From UBA4736 sp002404015 (GTDB taxonomy: Bacteria; Chloroflexota; Dormibacteria; Dormibacterales; Dormibacteraceae), in NCBI GenBank assembly GCA_036747295.1, contig DAIOCN010000037.1, positions 1-21,476 on the forward strand: a stretch of DNA of 21,476 nucleotides, read 5' to 3'. Below the pieces are notes generated by a model, which worked only from the letters and a program-made list of their open reading frames with translations, was not told where the DNA came from and did no database searches. Of the stretch, positions 10,201-16,900 are shown one piece after another; within the stretch, counting starts at the first letter, position 1, and each line of letters begins with the position of its first letter. The position numbers and the translations under genes are program-made.

Positions 10201-11224
10201 GGCCGGGGCACGCCTCATCCGGGTGCCTGCCCCCGACGCGTCTCGGCCAACCGACCTGGCCGCGGCAGGTCGCTGGCTGCGCAGCGCCCAGGTCGGCACC
10301 CAGGTCAGCGCCCTGGCCGCCAGACGGCTGGCCCAGACCGAGGCGGCTTTCGCGGCCGAGGGCGCCGGCGTGGCGGCGGGCGAGACCCAGGTCTGGGACC
10401 TCCCCGCCGGTCCCGCGCGCCTCGAGCTCAGCCCCGGCTCGGTGGCCAGGATCACCTTCCTCGACCACGCCGGGGCCGTGCTCCAGGATGAGGAGGGGCC
10501 CTCGGGTCAGGGCGGCTGGCTGCCGGTGCCCGACACCGCCGCCGCGGTGGTGGTGGCCTGCCTGGGTGACCTGGCCGGCCTGGGGGGCGTTCAGGTCGGG
10601 CCTGGCCCGGGCGTCGTGAGCTCGGCGATCGCACCGCCGGGCGGCGTTGCCGCCACCGGCTGGCAGCTGGGCGAGATGCTGCCCCAGGTGGGCGCCGGGA
10701 CCGTGCTCTGCCGGGGAGGATGGGTGAGCCTGTCCCGACCGCCGAGAGTTCGCCGCGACCGCACCCCGACCAGCCAGGCGATGGTCCGGATGGGGTCGGC
10801 CACCGCCGACACCGCCGGCGTCCAGACCTGGCTGCCGGCGGCGACGTCCGTGGTGATGATCCTGCTCGACCAGCAGGACCCGACGGCTGCCCTGGACGGC
10901 GACCTGGCCATCGCGTTCAGCGGCGGCACGCTGGCAAGCGTCCCGGTCCGGGTCGGCGGTGGGCGCCGGCTGGCGCTCCTCTATGACGTCACGGCGGTGG
11001 AGCCAGGCGTCAGGCAGATCGCGGTCAGCGTCGCCAGCGCCGCCGGCTGGCGGCAGGCCGGGGTGGTCGGGCTCGGCGGCCGCGCGGTCGAGTGGGCGGT
11101 GCGCATGCACGGCGAGGTGCCCGAGCAGCTCGTGCCGGAGGGCCCGCTCACGCCGGACGGCGCCGTCACCGTCCGCTGGGTGAGCACCGGGCCGCCAACG
11201 CAGTCCCAAGGAGGACCTCAATAA
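1274..11224 (+). CDS. Operon gene 2: giant 3316-residue DUF6603-type protein with internal lipase-like domain
   Basis: GTG at 1274 overlaps the previous stop; one intact frame runs to TAA at 11222-11224. Residues 1-900 hold three spaced units, each a helical pair followed by a Trp motif (DPWRV, DAWRI, DPWTV; Trp319, 556, 821). About 945-1205 is an alpha/beta-hydrolase-like domain with nucleophile elbow GHSVAG (Ser1054), TLGAPLAG (from 1077) and a candidate catalytic His1201. About 1210-2030 alternates long beta-rich stretches (LDLGxxRLSS) with helical pairs. About 2035-2642 resembles DUF6603, including LGGYHPAF and GEAYFAL. The remainder appears to be beta-sandwich-like, with a poly-proline linker near 2906-2921. 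Gly-rich linkers lie near 1550 and 2145. There is no signal peptide or clear membrane helix. The biochemical function is unknown; esterase or lipase activity is inferred from the motif alone. Confidence 0.9.
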   Translation: MIDTAGLAQELIDAGQAIGLISDDRSLNADWFGSPLTHLEQMLTTPSQRAALLRALEGLLPADGAAAGAPAGERWHPLFDAGHDGNVFLVITGDGTGPVVIGAAASVAGPSENLGDPTKPSARLSIRAPLVKADGGALTALAGTSEGPISAELRVNLHLQRGTGVGQSPIGLQALRIAVLSGTGATPVRVRVTMEELDLGDGAGPVAEVVLDPDQLGSEAAHVAVGLLRQAFHSASSLDPAGQSLVQSLPGLLGLLNDGIPPFPFADLLHNPQGLRAWLRSLTAGGAGAPAVKWLGHLAALFGISTPAVTGIGAATDPWRVSILAIGTGGLEAVLAIDRDPATGVDVLLPGLAVRLPSAVAGSKAVLKAGATVAAVPLSGVVPAVPLPRAKLLIEAPGTGPLIAPGGAIAIGQVRAGLTWDGARGRLTPLLELDAVDFEGTHHDRIDLSNAQALTQAAQNVLQTALQHVLGTTGAGRSLGALAGLVPPTGHASWPSANLADPGRLAASPLAEISRVHRAVLATAAPNDWGAMLGEIGALAGLAGAPSGSGTPDDAWRIAIDGSGSLGVSLAAWNDASGGTDRLRLGLRVGADQGPIHGSWQLSVAGFDLPAGGRATAHFLGSHRLAASLQPVPALPSVSGVQLEAQAFHAALDWAAGGPARCTADVSGVRVTAEGTTLNVGTISFPAGAGTPANPLGGLGVAPAAAEQVARVLAARAAAAWGGLPAQGLGALAGVHRGLPGLPAEWPLLGDPAQPGALFEHPVAALRDWLRRLVETVAADGTPLAVAWARYAALLLEGAFTSPVLPAGPPIRGSGTAADPWTVPLGNGDPNLPGADGLVWLEPGPPHAWLAAAAARLMAAVTFDELLAGAAAGGRFLPQLAAALQAADLAAAGAGLAGLASYLAGSDGVVPQASQLPTAAGWQPGATPLHSPHHLHPQDPAAIAQIQTALAGFGGADPVVLVSPPFGASGDWAALLAAAGAAADPAAHFDFRQPGVPPSAVDLTTVTATSRFYTCDLADTGAGRLDAMTIQVTRALARVRELHGGGKVALVGHSVAGLAALAAVQSAPAGAVAGLVTLGAPLAGSPLTPILDSGVAGAVRLLRRLAPSGLADANLEGALDHLARALDGFLPPPNPSTPSVAAPYPVPAFAAPASLRLPASVTAVALGGSLAGDLRNEVRTVLAAAVAAVPAPGPGDTGPTHAGIALRLRLLAGGTVGEPTVDAGVRLDLGRVRLSSTPDVTAFRPRVSVDVKLFGSDGWLVGDPGSADARVRWAELGLTIEPPAAPGGHILLTPRAVLHDSAIRQPLVGDVSLGQAGFPELLGSALRALSSPAPDPGSPVAVLLAALSALGLAAPDGHGGVGVAADALAALAADAQGFLGARLRAALDGGTLLGLTGPPGGPWNLPAAALPLNLGLTTSPAGVHISTPGAGLDLGGIRLSSDFRLNLPDLAPQISATLAAGPVTLTLTQPGGHLVLDAAPWVAALTLLPAGSGAAQQAAALSLIPRLALSSAVSAVIESLVGPALRIGPIDALLAGPGAWAQRPGALGAGGGGGGFDGGRIATLLTTIGAAAGLPAAPGGGVLLPGHVAVKVSGGDPLVIEAATTAAIGGALDLQLTISIDRALHVAPAGKATLHANLAPGAAWGTVAVIAEATPSGLGLSLQPGIGAHLTLLPQLSGLDTLLASLTGALLPAVLDATVGTAAVQASPITPVCLQLTSALGLSDPTGNFAGHAAAWAQVGQPGWLEARAAGARQAAIQALAHLLGDPGLPFSIPGVAVAPDAAGTAARWQFTPTGAGFGGHVVVTAGWDAGGPTARLGVENLTLGGSALHVDGSLGYSSGAVALSLTGSVAAPAGLGLEFQPALTASLNAGKLAVRFLPLGVGSDGDLAIDLAPSAGIHPATPNLVALAEKWLLPALGDAALAAAGDTLLQRTPWQGGPTLAALLQTAGVLAAGGPPFSLASPLPAAGDLPLRALAAAAGYQVQVTPTLKISLVNDAGQPYARVGARLTGYLELPAGAVSVRTLFGGPNGMPGSDSGVTLYLAEVTGGSPGLRLRPSLHVVGAGVGVAGSGDSPLVNTNGFRLGGVEGYLYFDLDLVDGGGNPQLSVRNSGAGFELSELGLPLNAIGGAGGSNPVAQSLLAGGPGGGGGAPPGDGQPVNPSVSVSVYDRGGTITFLIKGSRKISIPIHQAFGPLHIEQVDLEVDNASTRMAVLLVGGLKMSGFQVEVIDLGVDVPFATFLHPDTWALDLRGLAASLEAPGVSIAGGLLKNDRPPVEYDGMLTAHLAGIGGITVVGSYARPADYTSLFVFVALDIPLGGPPFLFILGLGAGVGVNRELHVPDDVGRIQNFLLVQAIDDNSLANDPMAALIQMGAAMPPRRGSFWLAAGLRFSTFALVTTTAVIYVELNNGVEVGLLGVSRMALPVGQLALISVELALKARFSSAEGLLSVQAQLTDNSWLFYSDCQLTGGFAFFMWFRKAQFLLTLGGYHPAFQAPSGFPSVPRLGFHWQVSSLIVVKGEAYFALTTSCVMAGGRLEAVFDAGAIRAWFEAHADLLISWDPFVYDIEVGISVGVSAHVRVCFFACADIGITVSVGADLHILGPPFHGSVRVEYWVVSVTIPFGPDPQKPPPLSWPQFRDKYLVSGDPAGTAVDVRPLAGLLPQDPPGAQPAPGTEAQPWRMQPEWVFETGTRVAGGTALDVAARSTIAPAELGAIDLAPMGHEFGGIASVHSLSVEVRQPNGSWVAIPVASSAVTTEVLISDFPEATWHYTDPNHPIAAARTIRGISGLRVTGHPSLPGQTADIHIAVLVDDLVWKARPLPLDPGPEVVGILHGFGAGAESLALISASATAEVLVEAAQKVLSGPLLAAPRADLGFAAQGLQPMAVRALRQNRSAPPQLLPLSAGLTMKPPPLPPPPPIQRPADVTSIPLAGARLRAVLGSRPRPADPAPIRARTTVSGLAAAAGMVRTAPPQAQVLAGARLIRVPAPDASRPTDLAAAGRWLRSAQVGTQVSALAARRLAQTEAAFAAEGAGVAAGETQVWDLPAGPARLELSPGSVARITFLDHAGAVLQDEEGPSGQGGWLPVPDTAAAVVVACLGDLAGLGGVQVGPGPGVVSSAIAPPGGVAATGWQLGEMLPQVGAGTVLCRGGWVSLSRPPRVRRDRTPTSQAMVRMGSATADTAGVQTWLPAATSVVMILLDQQDPTAALDGDLAIAFSGGTLASVPVRVGGGRRLALLYDVTAVEPGVRQIAVSVASAAGWRQAGVVGLGGRAVEWAVRMHGEVPEQLVPEGPLTPDGAVTVRWVSTGPPTQSQGGPQ
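4106..4888 (+). other. Lipase-like alpha/beta-hydrolase domain inside the giant protein
   Basis: Residues about 945-1205. A beta strand DPVVLVSPPFG is followed by a helix, then strand VALVGHSVAG with Ser1054 in a classic G-x-S-x-G elbow. Next comes VTLGAPLAGSPL, as in PGAP1-like and triacylglycerol-lipase families, where the strand after the elbow carries a GAP/GTP-type motif. His1201 in the THAG segment is a candidate catalytic histidine; the acid residue cannot be assigned by eye. This domain interrupts the repeat architecture on both sides. Confidence 0.65.
7376..9199 (+). other. DUF6603-type domain of the giant protein
   Basis: Residues about 2035-2642 are the most protein-like, least Ala/Gly-biased part of the giant. 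They are rich in aromatic beta strands, with WFRKAQFLLTLGGYHPAF, GEAYFALTTSCVMAGGRL, AWFEAHADLLISWDPF and a terminal YWVVSVTIPFGPDPQ. This order of motifs is what I associate with DUF6603, a domain of unknown function found in very large bacterial proteins. The assignment is from memory of the pattern, not from a profile search. Confidence 0.6.
11208..11214 (+). promoter_or_regulatory. Strong ribosome binding site of operon gene 3
   Basis: AAGGAGG, a near-perfect anti-16S complement, lies inside the end of the giant gene, 11 nt before the GTG at 11226. It is the strongest ribosome site within the operon and would allow independent re-initiation after the 10-kb gene. Confidence 0.65.
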
Positions 11225-11225
11225 C

Positions 11226-12953
11226 GTGGTCTCGAACCTCTTCGGCATGGTCTCGAAACTGGTCGCGGCCAAAGACTCCCCGGATCCCGGCTCCATGCGC
11301 CTCTACGACGCCGCAACCCCGCCGCTCGAGGACGGGACCTATCGGTGGACGGTGAAGTCGGAGCTGACGAAGGGTCCTTTCGACGGGAGCCTTGACCGGC
11401 TGCGCTACTTCAAGGTCGAGGGTCCGCGCTTCAGCCTCGACCCCTCGCTGGTGGCCGGCGTGTTCCCCCCACGCGCCTCCCATGGCGCCTACTCCGAGAG
11501 CCTGCCCCAGATCGTGCTGAGCCGGCGGACGCTGCCCTGGGAGCGCAATCTGGCCGCCACCCTGAGCACGCCCAAGCCGATCCCCGACTCCAATCCGCTG
11601 ACGGGCGCGCTGCCCTGGATGGCGCTCATCGTGCTGGAGGACGGCGAGTACACCCTGCTGGACCAGGTCCGCCTGGAGGACGCGGTGCCGGCTGCCGTGT
11701 TCACCCGGCTGGGCAGTCCGACCGGCATCCGCTGCGACGCGGTGCGGGTCGACGCCAGCCTGCTCGACGAGGTGCTGCCGTCCCAGGACGAGCTGCAGAT
11801 CCTGGCCCACGTCCGCCAGGTCAACGTCCTCGACCGGGAGCTCAACGTCAGCCGCGGGGACGGTTGGTTCTCGGTCGTGATCGGCAACCGGCTGCCGGCC
11901 GCCGGGCAGAAGAACCGGGCGTTCCTCGTCTCGCTCGAGGAGCGAACGGACATCCTGGCCACGGACCCACCCCCGGCCGGCTTCCCGAACCTTGACCTGG
12001 AGCTGCTGCTGGCGCCCACCAACCTGGTGCTCGGCCGGGACACGCCGGGCGGCTCCGACGTGGCCGCGGTGGCGCCATTCGTCCGTCCGTCCGAAGCGGC
12101 GTCCGTCACGGGTGTCTTCCGCCCCCCGGTGGAGATCTTCCTGAGGCCACCAGCCTCGCTGGTGGTGCTCCACAGCTGGGAGTTCACGTGCGACCCGAAC
12201 GGTGGCTTCGAGGCGCTGATGCAGGCGCTCGACGTAGGCATGCTGGGCGCCACGCAAAAGGGCAAGCCCGAGGTGAGCGATACCGGCCACATCAAGCTCA
12301 AGTTGCACGACAGGGCCGGGCAGACGCAGATGTCCTGGTACCGCGGACCGCTGGCGCCTTACGCGCTCACGCGCGATCCACAGGGGCCGTATCACAGCGC
12401 AGATCAGGCTCGGCGTGCGACCCCTGACACGGGTGTCGAGGACATTACCTACGCCGCCGCGTTTGAGCTGGGCCGCCTCCTGGCGGCGGCGGACGGCAGG
12501 CTGGCCCAGGAGCTGATGCGCTGGCGACGCACCGCCTACCGGACGTCAGCCCGCGACGACGTGATCGCCGCGTTGGTGGCCCGCCTGCCGGGCCTGGATC
12601 CCGCACTCGCCGTCCACCTCGTGTCCGCGCTGCAGCCCGCGCTGGCGACCAGCCTGGCCTGCCGAATAGCGCCGCACGTGGGACCGATCGCGGACGTCTA
12701 CGGCCTGGACACCGCCGTGAGGGCGCCCGGCTTCGACCTGGCCAGGCTGGCCGCCGCCTGGGCGCTGCCCGACCAGGCGGTGGCCGGCTCGATCCTGAGC
12801 GGCGACGCGCCGGTGGCGGCACCCAGTCAGGGCCAGGCGGCGCCCGCCACCCTGGACCAGGCGGCCGGCGACGCGGCCGGTCTGGACCGCCTGGCGGGCG
12901 CCCGCGCCCAGCTGCTCGACAACGCTCGCCGCATGTTGGGAGGTGGAGGGTGA
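11226..12953 (+). CDS. Operon gene 3: conserved-looking 575-residue protein of unknown function
   Basis: GTG at 11226 follows the giant gene's stop by 1 nt. The N-terminal third reads like a compact beta domain: RLYDAATPPLEDGTYRW, then VEGPRFSLDP (about 65-74), GVFPP, and SRRTLPWER (to about 104). A second conserved-looking block lies near the middle (QDELQILAHVRQV). The C-terminal third has PLAPYALTR (about 375) and YAAAFELGRLLAAADGRLAQ, with MRWRR following (about 408-435), which suggests helices. There is no signal peptide or membrane helix. I believe related uncharacterised proteins accompany DUF6603-type giants, but I cannot name a family. The stop overlaps the GTG of the next gene (GTGA), implying coupled translation and a shared complex. 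Confidence 0.85.
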   Translation: MVSNLFGMVSKLVAAKDSPDPGSMRLYDAATPPLEDGTYRWTVKSELTKGPFDGSLDRLRYFKVEGPRFSLDPSLVAGVFPPRASHGAYSESLPQIVLSRRTLPWERNLAATLSTPKPIPDSNPLTGALPWMALIVLEDGEYTLLDQVRLEDAVPAAVFTRLGSPTGIRCDAVRVDASLLDEVLPSQDELQILAHVRQVNVLDRELNVSRGDGWFSVVIGNRLPAAGQKNRAFLVSLEERTDILATDPPPAGFPNLDLELLLAPTNLVLGRDTPGGSDVAAVAPFVRPSEAASVTGVFRPPVEIFLRPPASLVVLHSWEFTCDPNGGFEALMQALDVGMLGATQKGKPEVSDTGHIKLKLHDRAGQTQMSWYRGPLAPYALTRDPQGPYHSADQARRATPDTGVEDITYAAAFELGRLLAAADGRLAQELMRWRRTAYRTSARDDVIAALVARLPGLDPALAVHLVSALQPALATSLACRIAPHVGPIADVYGLDTAVRAPGFDLARLAAAWALPDQAVAGSILSGDAPVAAPSQGQAAPATLDQAAGDAAGLDRLAGARAQLLDNARRMLGGGG

Positions 12954-13951
12954 GACAGCCGCTGATCAAGGCCGAGGGGGCGCTCCGGGAGCGCATTTCC
13001 AACTACACGCAGGTGGCCCCCACCGCGCCCGAGGCGGAGCTGCCGCCATACCTAGCCTCCTTCCTCGCCCACCTCCGCCTCCTGATCGGGGTGCCGTTCG
13101 AGTACCTGGTGCCGGACGCCCGCCTGGTGCCGCCGGAATCGATCCGCTTCTTCTACCTGGACCGTTCCTGGACGGACCGGCTCATCGACGGCGTGATCGC
13201 CGTCGGCAAGCTGGGAACGCGGGAGCAGGCGCACCATCAGGAGCAGAACCCGGCGCTGGCCTCCCGCCTGGACGGCCTGGAGAAGTACGTTCGCGACCTC
13301 CAGCGAGGTGCCGTCGACTTCGAGTCCGCGCGCAACGCCGAGGTGGGTCAGGCCGGCACGGTGACCGGCTTCCTCCTCCGGTCGGCGGCGGTGGCCGGCT
13401 GGCCGCATATGGAGGTCCGCGCGTTCGACCGCATCCTGCCGGAGCGGCCCGACCTGACCAGCCCGGAGGTGGAGCAGGCGCGGGTGCCGCTGCTGCGCCT
13501 GGAAAGGCTCTCCCCCTCGGTTCTGATCGCGTTCTTCGACGGGGTGCCCAGGCTGGTCTGGTGTGAGGAACCCCACCACGGCGTGCAGTTCGGGGTGAAG
13601 ATCGAAGCCGGCAAAGCGGTGCTGTTCGATCGCAGCGCTCAGGGTGTCGCCGACGTAAGGGATGAGGTGCGGGTGCCGTTTCGCCGGAGCGGGCGGCGAG
13701 TCCTGCACGTCGCCGAGCTGCGCCGTGCGCTGACCCAGTCGCACGCCGCCCATCCCACGATGCCGGCCCAGAACGGCAGCGCCGACTTCGCCATCGAGGT
13801 GCTCGACGTGCCCTGGCGACAACGCTTCCAGGGCCAGGGCGGGATCCCGGAGCTGACCGGCTCTCGCGTGTTCAGCAGCAACGTTGCGGTGGCCGGGATC
13901 GCCGCCGAACCGTCGACCATCCGGCTGGTCGAGCAGCTGGTGCAGCGATGA
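12950..13951 (+). CDS. Operon gene 4: 333-residue protein of unknown function
   Basis: GTG at 12950 overlaps the upstream stop and has GGGAGG at 12938-12943, 6 nt before it. Readable landmarks are FFYLDRSWTDRLIDG (about 67-81), a probable hinge EQNPALASRL, GFLLRSAAVAGWP (140-152), and the stretch LSPSVLIAFFDGVPRLVW followed by EEPHHGVQFG (about 187-216). The C-terminus ends in a mixed charged region. No signal peptide, membrane helix or catalytic motif is evident, so it is probably a soluble structural or adaptor component. The FFYLDRSW and AAVAGWP segments look like conserved family signatures, but I cannot attach a name. It overlaps the next gene by ATGA. Confidence 0.85.
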   Translation: MRQPLIKAEGALRERISNYTQVAPTAPEAELPPYLASFLAHLRLLIGVPFEYLVPDARLVPPESIRFFYLDRSWTDRLIDGVIAVGKLGTREQAHHQEQNPALASRLDGLEKYVRDLQRGAVDFESARNAEVGQAGTVTGFLLRSAAVAGWPHMEVRAFDRILPERPDLTSPEVEQARVPLLRLERLSPSVLIAFFDGVPRLVWCEEPHHGVQFGVKIEAGKAVLFDRSAQGVADVRDEVRVPFRRSGRRVLHVAELRRALTQSHAAHPTMPAQNGSADFAIEVLDVPWRQRFQGQGGIPELTGSRVFSSNVAVAGIAAEPSTIRLVEQLVQR

Positions 13952-16900
13952 GCGTCGACCGCTCCCTGGCCTCTCGCATCACTTACGACGCACGCCTCTC
14001 CGCGGCCGCCGCCCACGGCATCACCGCCAGGGTGGCCGCAACGTGGGAGCCAGGCCTGATTCGCGAAGCCCGGGTTCTGGTGCCCATCCAGCTGGACGCG
14101 TTGGTCGTGGCTCCGGGCGACAGCCGGACCTGGGCCGATTGCCTGATGAAGGAGCCGCCGCCAGGGTCCAGCGAGTCACAGCCGGCCGACGCCAACAGCC
14201 TCCTCCCGAAGCCGTTCACGGAGCGGATCGCGCGCCAGCCCGGCGTCTACCTGCACTGGGCGCTGCCGGATGCGCTCACGCGTGGCGTCCAGAAGGCGGA
14301 CCAGCAGCACCCCGACGCGCCCCGAACCACCGACTTCCCGCCGGTGCCGGATCGGTGGCTGGTTCTGAGACTGGGTCCCGCGGCCGGCTCCAGCCACCGC
14401 GCCGTGACCGGCTGGGTGCTCGAGAACGAAGGCCGCAACCCCGTCGTGACCCCGCTCGACGGCTGGCACGAGCCCGGTCGTCACGCGGACACCCTGGAGC
14501 CGTTGACCGCCCTCGGCCACGGCGACCCGGGATGGGCGGCGTACTACGACAACGTCGAGAATCGGCTGGCTTTCCATGACGCCCTGACCGATCTGAAGAC
14601 CGGGCCGGTGGCGTACCTGGTCTGCGGCTGGTACGCGGACCCGGCCCTCGACCCGCTGGGCGCCAGCCAGGTCAAGTCGCTGCACGACTTCGACGCCCAT
14701 CTGCGCACATTGGGCTGGCAGCTCGCCGGCGGAGAGCTCGAAGAGGCGGTTCGCCGTAACCGCGGCTTCGTCGCGGCGGCAGCGCAGCTCGGGTTGGATT
14801 CGCCCCTCCGGTTCTCCGCCAACGCGCGGCTCATCACGCCACCACCCGCCCTGATGCGGATATCAGAGGTTGTCGCGGCCACGTCTGACGCGGACACCCC
14901 CGCCTACGTGAGCGACGGTTCCTGGTGGCCGCAGCAGTCGCTCTTCCATGGTTGCGCGGTCGCTCTCGGCTGGCCCGACGACAACTGGGCGGGTAACGAG
15001 CGAGGCCAGCTCTCGAACAGCGCCGGGGGCCCGCCCGGCCAGCAGGACGTGGGCGTGGCGCTGGCCGGGACGGTGCCAGAGGCGCTGGGCCTGGTCGTGG
15101 CGCGCCTCACGGGCGCGGCCGACGACGCGCGGTTCGTCGAGGCGTTCACATCCGACACGCTTGGCGAGCTGGACAAGCCTGATGGCCGCGCCCACTTGGA
15201 CGCCCGCCTGCACGCGGCCGGCTTCGGCTCGCTGCCGGGGGGCGAGACGACCGAGGTGATCCACGAGCCGGCCGAACCGCCGGCGCCGCCGCTGCCGGCC
15301 GAGCCCGGCACGCCGGGGCTTGGGGTCTTCGCCAACCGTGACCGCGGACGGCACTCCCCGCTTATCGAATTCCAGGGCGCCGACCTGCAGATCAATGTCG
15401 CCAGCAGTGCCGCGACGTCGGTCCGATCCCCGCTCTGGTCACGGGAGACCACCGTGCTGAACGGGCACCTGATGGACGTGCTGGCCGAGGTCGGTGACGC
15501 CGCGCCACCGCCCCCGCCGCCACACCCGGCGCGCGACATCACCGTCCGCCGCTCGCTGCCTCGCTTCTTCCATCGGAACGACCCTGCGGTCCTCCTGCAG
15601 GGCGCCCGCCGGTCCTTCAAGCACGGCGCTGACGGCCGCTTCACGCCCGAGGGCGAGCTGGTCTGCCGCCTGAGCGGCTTCTGTGTCCGCTCCCTGACGG
15701 TGCGGGCCGGCGACGGGCCCCCTCTCACCATCCACGGCGACGACCTCCTGACAAGAGGCGTCGGCAGCGGTGGTGTCCCGCCCGAGTGCGAGGAGCTGCT
15801 CCGGGAAGCCGTGCTGCTCGACCCCGGCTCGGCCGCCAGCGTCTCGGCCGCTGCGACCGCCTCGCCGGTGCACGGGCCGATCATCGCCGCCCAGCCGGCC
15901 ATGCAGAGCGTGGTGCTCAACACGATGGTCGAGCAGACGGTCTGGTGGGCGCTGCGCAACCCCGCTGTGGACCCCGCGCCGATCGTGTCGCGCAGCGGTT
16001 ACAACGGTCAGCTGCCTTCGCCGGTCGCGATAACGCCGCCCCAGCACCCCTGGGTGCCCCTCCATCTCGACTGGGAGGCGGAGGTCGACCTCTCCCCGGG
16101 CGGCATCGACGACTGGGACCTGGACGAGATCGATTTCATGCCGGGTCCGCCGCCTCCGCCTCCTGACGGGAACGCGCCGCCGCCCCCTCCCGCTCCCCAA
16201 CCGCGGGTGCTCAAGGGACGTTCGCTGCTCACCGCCGGTGTGACCAAGGCCGCGGCCGACGCGGCCCGCCAGGCGCTCCGCGCCGCTACGGCCAGCGGCG
16301 GAAGTGGCACGATCGCAGCCGGCCTGCGGGAAGGGTTTCGGTCGGAGTCCCACCGGGCTGCCTACGAGGCAATGTCCAGGGCGGTCGATTCGGTCCAGGC
16401 GAGCGTCGAGGCGGCCGCGCCGGCCCCCGCCGGCGGCGGGCCTGCGGCGATCTCGCCCGCCGAGCAGGCCCGCCTCGGCAGCATCGCCCAGCTGCTGGAC
16501 GGCATGGACGTCCTGGCCACCAGCCTGGACGGACTGGACGTGCAGCTGCGCAACGGGGCGCCCTCGATCGTCGATCCGGCCCGCCCGGCCCCGGCCCAGC
16601 CTCCCGCCGGGATGGTGGCTCTGCTCTCCGGGCAGCTTCGGCTCCGCCGCCTGCGCCTGGTCGACTGCTTCGGCCAGGTCCTTGACCTCGCCGGCTCGTC
16701 CGACACGGCGCAGGCGGATCCCAAACGGATCGACGTGGGCGAGACGATGGCGGTCTCCGGCGAGCCCGGCCTGGGCCTGCTGCCGCCCCGCTTCACAGCG
16801 CCCTCTCGGCTCTGGCTGCGCTGGATCGACGCCGAGACGGACGCCGAGAAAGGCGGCGCGGTGCCGGTGTGCGGCTTCGTCCTGCCAAACCACCTCGACG

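Noticed and set aside
8993..11296. Minus-strand ORF of 767 codons
   Set aside because: Antisense to the end of the giant gene and start of gene 3; composition is Arg/Gly/His-rich as in GC shadows, with no recognisable motif.
15500..16200. Proline-run coding repeats as a DNA repeat or slippage site
   Set aside because: The codons vary and the frame is intact on both sides; these are ordinary interdomain linkers rather than a tandem DNA repeat.
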